NCBI RefSeq assembly: GCF_041596335.1 | Contig: NZ_JBFHIT010000015.1 | Location: 1-64,000 of the forward strand | DNA length: 64,000 bases | Direction of reading: 5' to 3' | Source: Mangrovibacterium sp041596335 | GTDB taxonomy: Bacteria > Bacteroidota > Bacteroidia > Bacteroidales > Prolixibacteraceae | Notes under the pieces: model-generated | Told to the model about the DNA's origin: nothing | The model's input: only the letters and a program-made list of their open reading frames with translations | Databases searched by the model: none | Shown here: positions 26,312 to 34,785 of the stretch, piece after piece | Position numbering within the stretch: the first letter of the stretch is position 1 | Layout: every line of letters begins with the position of its first letter | Program-made: the position numbers and the translations under genes

Positions 26312-26751
26312 AGGACTAAAATTTAAGGTAAAAACTAAGTTTGAAAAGCTGAATTGGGTCTAACCAATTTACGAAAAGCCCGGAAGAAATACACCATTAA
26401 AGCCTGACTATCTGCCACTTAAACAACCCAATATTAATTATAATTCAACAGAATGCCGGACTATCGATACCGAAATGAAGTCTTCCACTCGAAAAGTCCT
26501 GCCAAATCGTTCATGCAGCATCAGACTGGTCTGATAAAGCGAAACGTCAGTATATTAGTTATGATTTTCATAAAAGACACTTTTGTCTTATTCTGTTCCC
26601 GATCCACATCTCCCCGATCGGGAAAGAAGGCCAAACTCCGATGATACAGTGCGTTTTTTAGCCGGCAACCGAAACAAAGGCCTTGGTTCCGGGCACAAAA
26701 AAAACCTCTACGGGAGGCTATTTCAATCAATAATTCTGAAAAATGAATGGC
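26312..26751. other. 440-base intergenic region, nothing convincing
   Basis: AT-rich. Small open frames of 60-70 codons exist on both strands but lack family features. Presumably holds the promoter of the 26311 gene on the minus strand. No tRNA, repeat array or clear hairpin was seen. Confidence 0.4.
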
Positions 26752-27621
26752 TCATTTAATTCGCTTTTCCATGTGTTCGGCCCGTTGTGCATCTCCCTGC
26801 CTTTGGTAGAGTTTATACAGCGAACTAATCAGAAGCTGATCGTAGGGATATTCGGCCAATGATTTTTCGAGCATTGCACGAGCCTGCGCGTAATGTTCAT
26901 TTAGTTCTTCAAACTCCGGATGAACGCCCACACTCGTTTGGTCATGGCGGACCAGGCTATCCACCTGTGCCCGATACAGCTCGTCGGCACGCTCAAACAG
27001 AGTCACTCCCAGCAATTTTGTTGCTCTCCTATCCTCCGGAAATTCAGTCTGCATGAGCTCAAAAACAGCAATTGCCTGATCGTACTTTTGAATACGATGC
27101 AGGCTCAGTCCAAGCAAATACAGGTAATTTTTATTCTCCGGATGAGCTTGCGTTACCTGCTGAAAGCAGTCGGTCGCTTTGTCGTACCGCCCGTTATTGA
27201 AATACAGATAAGCCAATTTTTCATCAAACTCGGTTGAATCTTCCGGCATTGTTGCCTTGCCTTCCAGCAATAATTCCTCGGCCTTTCCAGGCTGCTTTAA
27301 CCCAACGTAGGAATCAGCCAAAAGACGAGTGCTCGAGCCTGGGTTAATATTCAACCCGATACATTCGTCAAGAAACGGAATTGCTTTCGCGAACTGCCCG
27401 ATTCGGACATAATTCAGTCCGGCATGAAAAACACAGAGGGTATCTGCCAGGGTTTGCGCCCTGAAGGCCTGGTAAGCTTCTTCAAATAATTTCGCGGCTT
27501 CGGCAAAATGTTCCTTCGACTCGGCAGTAAGCGCGTCGATTTTTAATGCCTCTCCATTTTGCGCCCCGACAATTCTCGTCAGGAAAACTAAGCAAGAAGC
27601 GATTAAAAGGATTCTTTTCAT
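26752..27621 (-). CDS. Exported TPR-repeat protein
   Basis: About 289 residues with a signal peptide ending at VGAQ. TPR units with the A-x-Y-x-x-L/G pattern: HFAEAAKLFEEAYQAF, FAKAIPFLDECIGL, GKAEELLLEGKAT, YLYFNNGRYDKATDCFQQVT, YLLGLSLHRIQKYDQAIAVF. Start taken at the ATG 27619-27621; a TTG two codons before is less likely. It is the last gene downstream of the T9SS-related cluster on this strand, 168 bases past it, and could be a periplasmic scaffold. No enzymatic motif. Confidence 0.85.
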   Translation of the reverse strand: MKRILLIASCLVFLTRIVGAQNGEALKIDALTAESKEHFAEAAKLFEEAYQAFRAQTLADTLCVFHAGLNYVRIGQFAKAIPFLDECIGLNINPGSSTRLLADSYVGLKQPGKAEELLLEGKATMPEDSTEFDEKLAYLYFNNGRYDKATDCFQQVTQAHPENKNYLYLLGLSLHRIQKYDQAIAVFELMQTEFPEDRRATKLLGVTLFERADELYRAQVDSLVRHDQTSVGVHPEFEELNEHYAQARAMLEKSLAEYPYDQLLISSLYKLYQRQGDAQRAEHMEKRIK

Positions 27622-27789
27622 GGCCAATTCTACTTTACTGATGCGGGTCGTTTTTATACAACATTAAATAGTTGTACAAAATTAGAGCTTTTCAATCACA
27701 AATGAGATTATGTTATTGTGCCAAATGGGTTTCGAACGCATTAAATTAACCTTCAACACCAGGCGGCTATGAAAAGAGTAAGTAGTAGA

Positions 27790-29763
27790 TTATGGCTGTT
27801 TTCGAACAATACGAATCACTGTTCGCCGGTTTTCGGACGCCTGCTTTTCACTGATCCTGCTGATATCAGTTACCCCATCCGGAAGCGGGGCTTCGCCTAG
27901 TCCGCTGTACTGAATTCGGCTAGGGTTGATGTTGCGCGAAACAAAATAGTTATTTACAATTCGGGCTCGCTCAACGGACAACAATCGATTGATATCCTTA
28001 CTTCCCCGCCAATCGGCGTAGGACGCGATGCGAATTTCGAGTTCCGGGTTTTTCTTCAGATAATCAACCAACGGATTAAGCACCTTAAAAGCATCCGGAC
28101 GCAGCGCCCACTTGCCAAAATCGTAATAAATTGAGTATTCATGGTTGATTTGATCGGGGTGAGCCGGATCTATGCTGACATAAAATGGAGGTTGATCGTC
28201 CAATTCCATTGGCGGAAGATCTCCTTTTGGAATTGGAGTCAGCGCAATATCAACCTGCGAAGGACTGTTAAAAATCTGCCCTTTAACGGTTAGTTCGTAC
28301 TGTGCCGGTAAATATCCTCTACGTGACACAAAGGCCCGGCAACGTTCGCCATCCTTCAGATCCACATTGCTTACGCCCTCAAAATTTCCGAATGCCATCG
28401 CGATGGTGTCTCCGTTTGCGTTCAACACACCAAGCTCAACATCCGCTACCGGCTTTCCGCTCTCCGAATCGGTCACAAAAAACAGGATCGGAACTTTTTC
28501 AATCTTTTGCACAAAATAGTAAAGGTCGTCCCTGCCTTTTCCGCTTTCGCGGTTGGAGCTAAAATACCCGCGATCCCCTTCCTTGGTCAATGCCAGTCCG
28601 AAATCGTCTCCCCGACTGTTCATTGGGTAGCCCAAATTCCAAACCCTTTTGTAAACGCCACCTTCGGGCAGCACTTTAAACAGATCGAGGCCCCCCAGCC
28701 CTCCGTGCCCGTTTGACGAGAAGTACAAGGTGCTATCCGGCGCGAGGTAGGGAAAAAGTTCGTTTTCAGCCGTATTGATCTCCGGCCCAAGGTTTTCAGG
28801 CTTTGTCCATTGCCCCTTTTCGAGCCGACTGACATAAAGATCAGTGCCCCCGTATCCGCCCATTTTATCGGAAACAAAAATGAGCACAGAGCCATCGGAA
28901 TTTGTCGCCGGATGGGCAACCGAATACTTCCGGTTATTCATCGGAAGTTCGTAGGCATAATTCCAACGATCAAATTCGCGTGTCGACCGTTGAATTTTCA
29001 GATGGACATCGTCGCTCGCCTTTTGCGTTTGACTTCCAAAATGGTTGTGCGTAATAAACACCTGATCGGTTTTGGGCGCATAGGCAATCGGTCCGTCGTG
29101 GAATCGGCTGCGCAAGGTTGGAGCGAATAATTTTGGCGGACCTACCTGTCCATCGGGCAAAATATCGGAGGCGTACAATTTAAGGTAGGGTTCATCTTCA
29201 AGAAACGGGCTTCCGGTAAGCCCTAACTGTAGTCCGGTAGAACAAAACACCAATTGGTCGCCGATGATTACCGGCCCAAGCTCCGTGTCTTTCGTGTTTA
29301 CAAAAAGAGGGGTGATGGTATACGATGCCGAATCGCGAAACAAGCCCAACAAGTCCATCAGCTTCTGTTTCATGGCTCTCGCTTTCTCGTCGTCGGGATC
29401 CTTCGAGTCGAGACGCATCAGCCAATAGGCGGCTTCCTCGTATCGGGTGGCCTGAGACAGCGCGTTGGCATAGCCCAAAAAGTCCTGATTTATCGCGTCC
29501 TCGTAATTCACCAGCCGGGCATACCATTGCAATGATTCGTCCAAACGATTTGCCATGAAAGTCGCGTCGGCCAATCTGCGAAGCGCCTCGAGATCAGTGC
29601 TATCCTTTTCAAAAGCGCTCTGATAGAACCGGATTGATTTCGCGAAAGCCTGATCATTGTAATACTGGTCACCACGCATGATGGCAGTCGTTTGCGCGAC
29701 ACTCAATAAATTGAGCCCCACAAAGCAGACCAGAATAGCAATTTTCAAGACATCCCTTCTCAT
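27790..29763 (-). CDS. PorE-like protein: TPR, beta-propeller, CRD and OmpA-C domains (T9SS-associated)
   Basis: 657 residues. Signal peptide (ends near LSVAQ). TPR at ~30-130 (ALRRLADATFMANRLDESLQWYARL). WD40/PD40 beta-propeller at ~150-425 with repeated SDKMGGYGGTDLY, SSNGHGGLGGLDLF and SSNRESGKGRDDLY. A carboxypeptidase-like regulatory fold at ~427-510 (VTDSESGKPVADVELGVL). OmpA-like peptidoglycan-binding domain at ~545-655 (YDFGKWALRPDA, IRIASYADWRGS, NRLLSVERARIV). This order matches PorE of Porphyromonas gingivalis. It lies 3 bases after the PorP/SprF gene, so it likely joins that complex to the cell wall. Confidence 0.88.
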   Translation of the reverse strand: MRRDVLKIAILVCFVGLNLLSVAQTTAIMRGDQYYNDQAFAKSIRFYQSAFEKDSTDLEALRRLADATFMANRLDESLQWYARLVNYEDAINQDFLGYANALSQATRYEEAAYWLMRLDSKDPDDEKARAMKQKLMDLLGLFRDSASYTITPLFVNTKDTELGPVIIGDQLVFCSTGLQLGLTGSPFLEDEPYLKLYASDILPDGQVGPPKLFAPTLRSRFHDGPIAYAPKTDQVFITHNHFGSQTQKASDDVHLKIQRSTREFDRWNYAYELPMNNRKYSVAHPATNSDGSVLIFVSDKMGGYGGTDLYVSRLEKGQWTKPENLGPEINTAENELFPYLAPDSTLYFSSNGHGGLGGLDLFKVLPEGGVYKRVWNLGYPMNSRGDDFGLALTKEGDRGYFSSNRESGKGRDDLYYFVQKIEKVPILFFVTDSESGKPVADVELGVLNANGDTIAMAFGNFEGVSNVDLKDGERCRAFVSRRGYLPAQYELTVKGQIFNSPSQVDIALTPIPKGDLPPMELDDQPPFYVSIDPAHPDQINHEYSIYYDFGKWALRPDAFKVLNPLVDYLKKNPELEIRIASYADWRGSKDINRLLSVERARIVNNYFVSRNINPSRIQYSGLGEAPLPDGVTDISRISEKQASENRRTVIRIVRKQP

Positions 29764-29766
29764 GAA

Positions 29767-30744
29767 CTAGAAATAGCGAGGCGACATAAATCGTCTTCTC
29801 CCCAAATTAAATGCAAAACTTAAAAATACCTCGTGGGTACCACGGTTAAACGAATTCAGATCCGTTGCCGTAACATCGTAAGCATATCCGACTTTAAACT
29901 GCTTTGTAACAAAAGCTTGAAGAGTCGCGCCTACAGCATCCCCAATTCGCCAGTTTGCACCTAACCACAATCGATCGTAAAAAAGAAAGTGAGCGGACAA
30001 ATCGACTGAGATCGGCGCGCTTCCCACATATTTTACCAACGTATAAGGTTTAAATTTAACATCCCGGTTAATGTCGAACACATAACCGGAAATCAAAAAC
30101 AAATGGATCTCCTCCTTGCTGGCGAACTGCGACGAATAACCAACATCGGTAATTTGGTTACGCAGTAATTTTGGCGCCGACAAGCCAAGGAACAACCGTT
30201 CATTGTAAAAAAACGTGCCGACTCCAAAGTTGGGTAAAAATTTTCGAATTACATCGTCTCCAAGCAACGGATCTCCACTATCGTTGTATTCTAAGATCGA
30301 ATAGTCTGTACTATAGAAATTTACACCGGCTTTTAAGCCCAACGACACATAACTGCGGTAGCCAACCCGCAATTTACGCGAATAATCGAAATACACCCCG
30401 GTTTGATGGACGGGACCAATCTCGTCGGAGAGAAACGAAAGCCCGATTCCGGTATCAAAATTCCTCATTGGATACTGAGCCGAAAGTGCCTGTGTAATGG
30501 GTGCGCCGTCGATTCCAATCCACTGATTGCGGGAAATAACCATCACCTCGAGACTTGTCCCCAGGCTGGCATAAGCCGGGTTGATCGACAAAATATTGTT
30601 CATGTATTGGGTGTACATGGGGTCTTGTTGCGCCCGCCCCGACAGCGATAACAACACAAACATCAACGAGCAAACAGCCGATGTTACTCCCCTGCCCCAA
30701 AAGCCAGCCATTTGAATGTCTCTATATGCCTTGATTCTGTTCAT
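29767..30744 (-). CDS. PorP/SprF family type IX secretion outer-membrane protein
   Basis: 325 residues. A longer N-terminus with signal peptide ending in GRAQ, followed by QDPMYTQYMNNILSINPAYA, the PorP/SprF hallmark. The rest is beta-barrel-like, ending in FNLGRRRFMSPRYF. SprF-type proteins are needed for secretion of the type B sorting-domain cargo next to them. Its ATG overlaps the stop of the 963-residue cargo gene by one base (TAATG), a tight coupling that supports a one-to-one partnership. Confidence 0.93.
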   Translation of the reverse strand: MNRIKAYRDIQMAGFWGRGVTSAVCSLMFVLLSLSGRAQQDPMYTQYMNNILSINPAYASLGTSLEVMVISRNQWIGIDGAPITQALSAQYPMRNFDTGIGLSFLSDEIGPVHQTGVYFDYSRKLRVGYRSYVSLGLKAGVNFYSTDYSILEYNDSGDPLLGDDVIRKFLPNFGVGTFFYNERLFLGLSAPKLLRNQITDVGYSSQFASKEEIHLFLISGYVFDINRDVKFKPYTLVKYVGSAPISVDLSAHFLFYDRLWLGANWRIGDAVGATLQAFVTKQFKVGYAYDVTATDLNSFNRGTHEVFLSFAFNLGRRRFMSPRYF

Positions 30745-33635
30745 TAACGTTCGATAAATATAAATCCACTTAAGCGTTTGTCGCCGTTGCCCAAATCCAG
30801 AATGTAATAGTAGGTACCTGCCGGAACCATTTTGTCGCCCACACGAACACCCCGGTTGGCTACCCCATCCCAGAAGCCGGTTTCACCTTCACTGTCGCCG
30901 TAGTTCTCGGCTTCGTAAACCAGATTTCCCCATCGGTTGAACACTTTCAGGTGCACATTATTGTAGTCCGACAAACCTTTAATCTCGAAATAGTCGTTGT
31001 AGCCGTCGTTGTTTGGTGTAAACGCATTCGGGATAAAGAAGCCTTCCTCGCTCACAATCACCAGCACCGTGGCATCATCACATTGGTCGTAATAGTCGCA
31101 AACTCGGTACACAAAGTTGTCTTCACCCGAAAACTCGTCGTTCGGAGTGTACACAATCACCGAGTCGGTCTGCACTTCGGCAATACCGTTCGTTGGTTGT
31201 ACCAAAATGCTCACCGTTGTGGGGTCGAGTGCTCCCTGCGGAATATCATTCCGCAGTACATTAATGCTCACATAGTTGTTTACCAGCACTTCAGCCTCAT
31301 CGTCAACAGCCTGAATCCAAACGCCCACAGTCACCGAATCCATGTCCATACAACCATTTTCATCGGTCACGGTCAGATAATATTTTCCGGCACCTTTCAC
31401 TTCGGGAGTCGAGGTGTTGGCGCCCGACACAATTACCCCACTGCCCGACGAAGTCCAGCTAAACGACAGGTTGTCGCCTGTGCTGGCTGTAGCGTCCAAC
31501 AGAATCGACTCCGACGAATTCTCGACAAACACCAAGGCGTCGGTAATCGCTTCAACCTGCGAGTCAGCTTCAACCTGAACAGTGCGTTGAACGGTATTTC
31601 CCAACCCGTCGGTGAGGGTAAGCGTATAGCTTGTGCTTTGCCCCGGTGTAAATATCGGTGTTGATGAGCTGGCATCCGACAAATAGGTTGATGGTGACCA
31701 GCTGTAGGTTAGCGGTCCGACACCGGAACTCTTCGACGCGTCGAGCACCACCGAGGCACAAGCCCCCACGGTAAACTCACTTTTCACGATGATCACCGGC
31801 TCTTCGATGTACGAACTAATGTAAGCAGTTGCCATCGACGTGTCGAGCGAACTGATCATCTGATAAACAAAGGCATCGGTGAAATAGCCGGTTTCGCCAA
31901 CATTAGGCAGGTATTCAAAGCTTCCGTCGCTATTCAGCACCACCGTACCCGACGACGGTTCCTGCGCAACGGAATAGCTTGCGCTTGTCGCGCCATCGCC
32001 CCGGTGATTATCGGGCAGCTGAGCCGACAAAATACCGGAGTTGTAGAAACTGACATCGGAGGCGAACAAATCGTTTTGTTCGTAAATGGTATCGAGCACA
32101 TAAATAGTCACGGTGGCCCAATCGCAGACACCCGCATTACAAATTTCGTAATTGAACTTCTCCTGTCCGTAAAAGTCCGTTTCGGGCTGATAGGTAAATA
32201 CACCGTTGGTTCGGTACGAGATATTCCCTTCCAGTTCGTTGTTTGTTACCTGCTCCAAGGCTACCGACGCGCCATCGAGGTTAAAATCGTACTCCAGGAA
32301 ATTACCGGTCAGAGTACCATTCATTTCTATGGCAAATATCTTGTCGCTTCCAACCGGATAGGCAGCCTCGAAATCGGTATCCAACACCTGAATCGTCACA
32401 TAGGCGTTGGAGCACACCCTTTTGCCTTCGGCATTGGTTTCGCACAAGGTATACTCAAAAGCCGCGTCGCCGGTAAAACCGGTTGCCGGCACAAAGGTAT
32501 AAGCGCCCGTGGTTCGGTTAAAAGAGGTGAGCGTTCCGGCCGAAGCGTCGGGCTGGGCAATAACAGTCAGCTGCAGGGTTCCCGAGTCGTACAAGTCGTT
32601 GGTAAGCACATTACCCGTGAGCGTTTCGTTTTCCCACCCCTGGTTGATGTCGCTAATCGCTAATACCGGGGTAACATGGCTTGGTGGCGGTGGTGGCGCG
32701 ATAACTACGATCGACACCGTTTGCCAGTCGCTTACACAGCCGTTCGAACCTTCGGCTTTCACGCGTAAAAGATACTCGCCCGCCAGGTCGAAAGCCAACT
32801 CCCCGGTTTCGTCGATAATTGAGCTCAGGGTTGTTGACGAATTTAGCGGATTGGTAAGCACCCAGGTGTAAATAAAGTTATCCTGACCGCTTACCGAGAA
32901 ACTCATTCGGTCGTGAAGATCGAGCGTATAGTCGGTTTGTGCCAGGCTAATGTTTGGTTCGGCTTTGGTAATTAAGCTGAAAATATTTTGTCCCGTTTGG
33001 GGAAGGATTTCCTGATTTTGGGCATCGGTTGCTCCGGTTAGTTCAATTTCGTAAGTCCGATCAACGGAGCCGGTTCCGCTTAACTGCGAAGTGCTGATGC
33101 TTAAAGTTTGATCGGAAAAGGTGATGGTTTGTGCCGTTTGCGCCACACCATCGATCGAATAATTTAGGCTGATGGGAAACAAAGCCTCGTCGAGCGCTGT
33201 GCCGTCCTCATCGGTAAAACTCAATTCAATTGTGTTGGTATTAATCGCGTCTCCATAACACAGTGTTGTGGAGAGCGTGGGAAAGAGGGCGTATTGTAGA
33301 TCATTTTCGAGAATGACAATTGGCGTGTTCCGACCAGCAGAACATCCGCTGGCATTGGTTTCAAAAACCGTTGGGTAATAGGTTCCTTCCTTTGAAAAAA
33401 TAATAGCAGTAGCTGAGCTATTGGCAGCAGAGGTAAACGAGTAAGCCGAAGCGTCAGCCGAAACAACCGATTGAGCATCGGTATATACGTTCCACTGGTA
33501 ACTACTCCCGGCATGATTTTCAACTGAAAGTTCAATCGTTTGCCCTACATAATAACTAACCTGACCTTCTACCTGCACGACCCCGGTCATACAAAAGATC
33601 AGGGCAATAACCCAAGTGCCAATTTTTACTTGCAT
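30744..33635 (-). CDS. Secreted adhesin-like protein with T9SS type B sorting domain (CHU_C, gliding-motility-associated)
   Basis: 963 residues. Signal peptide ends near VEGQ. Residues ~28-235 form a PKD/beta module shared with the next two upstream genes (ADASAY at 60-65, TNASGC at 93-98, PNIS at 227-230). Cadherin/VCBS-like domains at ~320-620 have repeats such as NVLTNDLYDSGTL with GAYTFVPATGFTGDAAFEY. A PKD domain at ~650-700. The last ~90 residues (FFIPNAFTPNNDGYNDYFEI, FNRWGNLVYE, PAGTYYYILDLG) are the CHU_C/type B domain that signals outer-membrane export. It is directly upstream of PorP/SprF. Confidence 0.92.
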   Translation of the reverse strand: MQVKIGTWVIALIFCMTGVVQVEGQVSYYVGQTIELSVENHAGSSYQWNVYTDAQSVVSADASAYSFTSAANSSATAIIFSKEGTYYPTVFETNASGCSAGRNTPIVILENDLQYALFPTLSTTLCYGDAINTNTIELSFTDEDGTALDEALFPISLNYSIDGVAQTAQTITFSDQTLSISTSQLSGTGSVDRTYEIELTGATDAQNQEILPQTGQNIFSLITKAEPNISLAQTDYTLDLHDRMSFSVSGQDNFIYTWVLTNPLNSSTTLSSIIDETGELAFDLAGEYLLRVKAEGSNGCVSDWQTVSIVVIAPPPPPSHVTPVLAISDINQGWENETLTGNVLTNDLYDSGTLQLTVIAQPDASAGTLTSFNRTTGAYTFVPATGFTGDAAFEYTLCETNAEGKRVCSNAYVTIQVLDTDFEAAYPVGSDKIFAIEMNGTLTGNFLEYDFNLDGASVALEQVTNNELEGNISYRTNGVFTYQPETDFYGQEKFNYEICNAGVCDWATVTIYVLDTIYEQNDLFASDVSFYNSGILSAQLPDNHRGDGATSASYSVAQEPSSGTVVLNSDGSFEYLPNVGETGYFTDAFVYQMISSLDTSMATAYISSYIEEPVIIVKSEFTVGACASVVLDASKSSGVGPLTYSWSPSTYLSDASSSTPIFTPGQSTSYTLTLTDGLGNTVQRTVQVEADSQVEAITDALVFVENSSESILLDATASTGDNLSFSWTSSGSGVIVSGANTSTPEVKGAGKYYLTVTDENGCMDMDSVTVGVWIQAVDDEAEVLVNNYVSINVLRNDIPQGALDPTTVSILVQPTNGIAEVQTDSVIVYTPNDEFSGEDNFVYRVCDYYDQCDDATVLVIVSEEGFFIPNAFTPNNDGYNDYFEIKGLSDYNNVHLKVFNRWGNLVYEAENYGDSEGETGFWDGVANRGVRVGDKMVPAGTYYYILDLGNGDKRLSGFIFIER

Positions 33636-33672
33636 ATAAAAATTCCACCGGCCGGAACTGGCCGGTGGAATT
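33636..33672 (-). terminator. Hairpin with T run before the type B sorting protein gene (attenuator candidate)
   Basis: AATTCCACCGGCC (33641-33653) and GGCCGGTGGAATT (33660-33672) form a perfect 13-bp stem with a 6-base loop. On the minus strand it is followed by TTTTTATATG, where the ATG is the start codon at 33635. It sits 11 bases after the stop of the 344-residue gene. It looks like an intrinsic terminator placed inside an operon. Confidence 0.75.
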
Positions 33673-33683
33673 GAAATGAGTTA

Positions 33684-34718
33684 TTAGTCAACAGTAATTT
33701 TCGAAGTATTTGGAATAGGTTTTACAGTAATCTGCACTGCACTGTTCGTGTGAGAAGCTGCATCGGCAATTCCATTATAGTCAGCGTCTTCCTGACCTTC
33801 AGCATAGTCACCATTATGTATTGCACTATTTTCAACCAAAACCGTTGAAGGATCCACCGACATGTTGATCACGTAATTTTGGTCTAAAACATCAGCAACA
33901 TTCTGGATAGTCGCAGTAATGGTTACTGTTTTAACGTCCGCAGGAACGTTAATTGTTCCGGTACCTTCTGTAGTAAAACTGGTGTTTGCTGCTGTGACAC
34001 CGTCTGTTACACTACCAGCTTCAATTGCCCATGTAATACTAGCTACATTGGTAGCTGATGAATTTTGGCTCGTCGGTAAAACAACAGTATTAGCCAAATC
34101 AAATTTCCAAAGAGCTGTTGGCAATATAGCCGCTAATTCTTCACCTGATACACCTGCCTTATCCGCAAATAATGTAATTTCATAAGTGAAAGTCATCGTC
34201 CCGAGTGCTGGGTCTACTGTCGACGAACCATCGTTCAAGTTGTCAGCATCCAATTCACCATAAATATTTCCTTCATCTGTATTACACATCTCATTATCAT
34301 TTCCAGTTCCAGTAATGGTAGTAGCTCCATATTTTGTTACAACCAACAAGTCCAGATCGATAATCGTAACACCAAAACGACGAATCGTGGTACAACCAGA
34401 TGCTCCGTTTGATTCTACCACTTCAACAACGTAAGAGCCAGGGGTTAACCATTTAATTTCAGTGGAGTTAGTGGCATCCGTCTTTGTATAAGCACTTGCA
34501 TCGGCTGCTGATTTAGTCCAAGCGTCAGCTGTAAAATCATCGGATGGAGTCCAAGAATAAATAGACCAAGCATACACACTGTTTGCGTGTGAATCGACAG
34601 TATACGTTTTAACCGCATTTACCGTCTCAATCTTTGGATCTGTGTGAGATTGCCCAAAGGCAGTAGAAGTGATGGCCACTATGGCCAAAAGACATAAAGA
34701 CAATAAAACTTTTTTCAT
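33684..34718 (-). CDS. Secreted beta-domain protein, shares module with neighbours; function unknown
   Basis: 344 residues. Signal peptide ends at AFGQ. No known family. Residues ~38-120 align with the N-terminal part of the downstream 963-residue protein: VDSHANSVYAWSIY against VENHAGSSYQWNVY, ADASAY at 72-77, and VVESNGASGCTTIRR against VFETNASGCSAGR. A second beta domain follows with single Cys145. The protein ends in PIPNTSKITVD, and the giant upstream protein ends in VPNTSEIQTD. There is no T9SS C-terminal signal, lipobox or barrel. Compact size and position before an attenuator-like hairpin suggest it is made in excess as a subunit; this is inference. Confidence 0.85.
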   Translation of the reverse strand: MKKVLLSLCLLAIVAITSTAFGQSHTDPKIETVNAVKTYTVDSHANSVYAWSIYSWTPSDDFTADAWTKSAADASAYTKTDATNSTEIKWLTPGSYVVEVVESNGASGCTTIRRFGVTIIDLDLLVVTKYGATTITGTGNDNEMCNTDEGNIYGELDADNLNDGSSTVDPALGTMTFTYEITLFADKAGVSGEELAAILPTALWKFDLANTVVLPTSQNSSATNVASITWAIEAGSVTDGVTAANTSFTTEGTGTINVPADVKTVTITATIQNVADVLDQNYVINMSVDPSTVLVENSAIHNGDYAEGQEDADYNGIADAASHTNSAVQITVKPIPNTSKITVD

Positions 34719-34785
34719 TTTTAGAAATTTTAGAGTTTAACTTTTAGAAATTTTGAATTCTTGTTTTTTTAATTTATTCAACTAT

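Noticed and set aside
30951..31664. 237-codon open frame opposite the type B sorting protein gene
   Set aside because: Antisense to a confident gene, with no family likeness.
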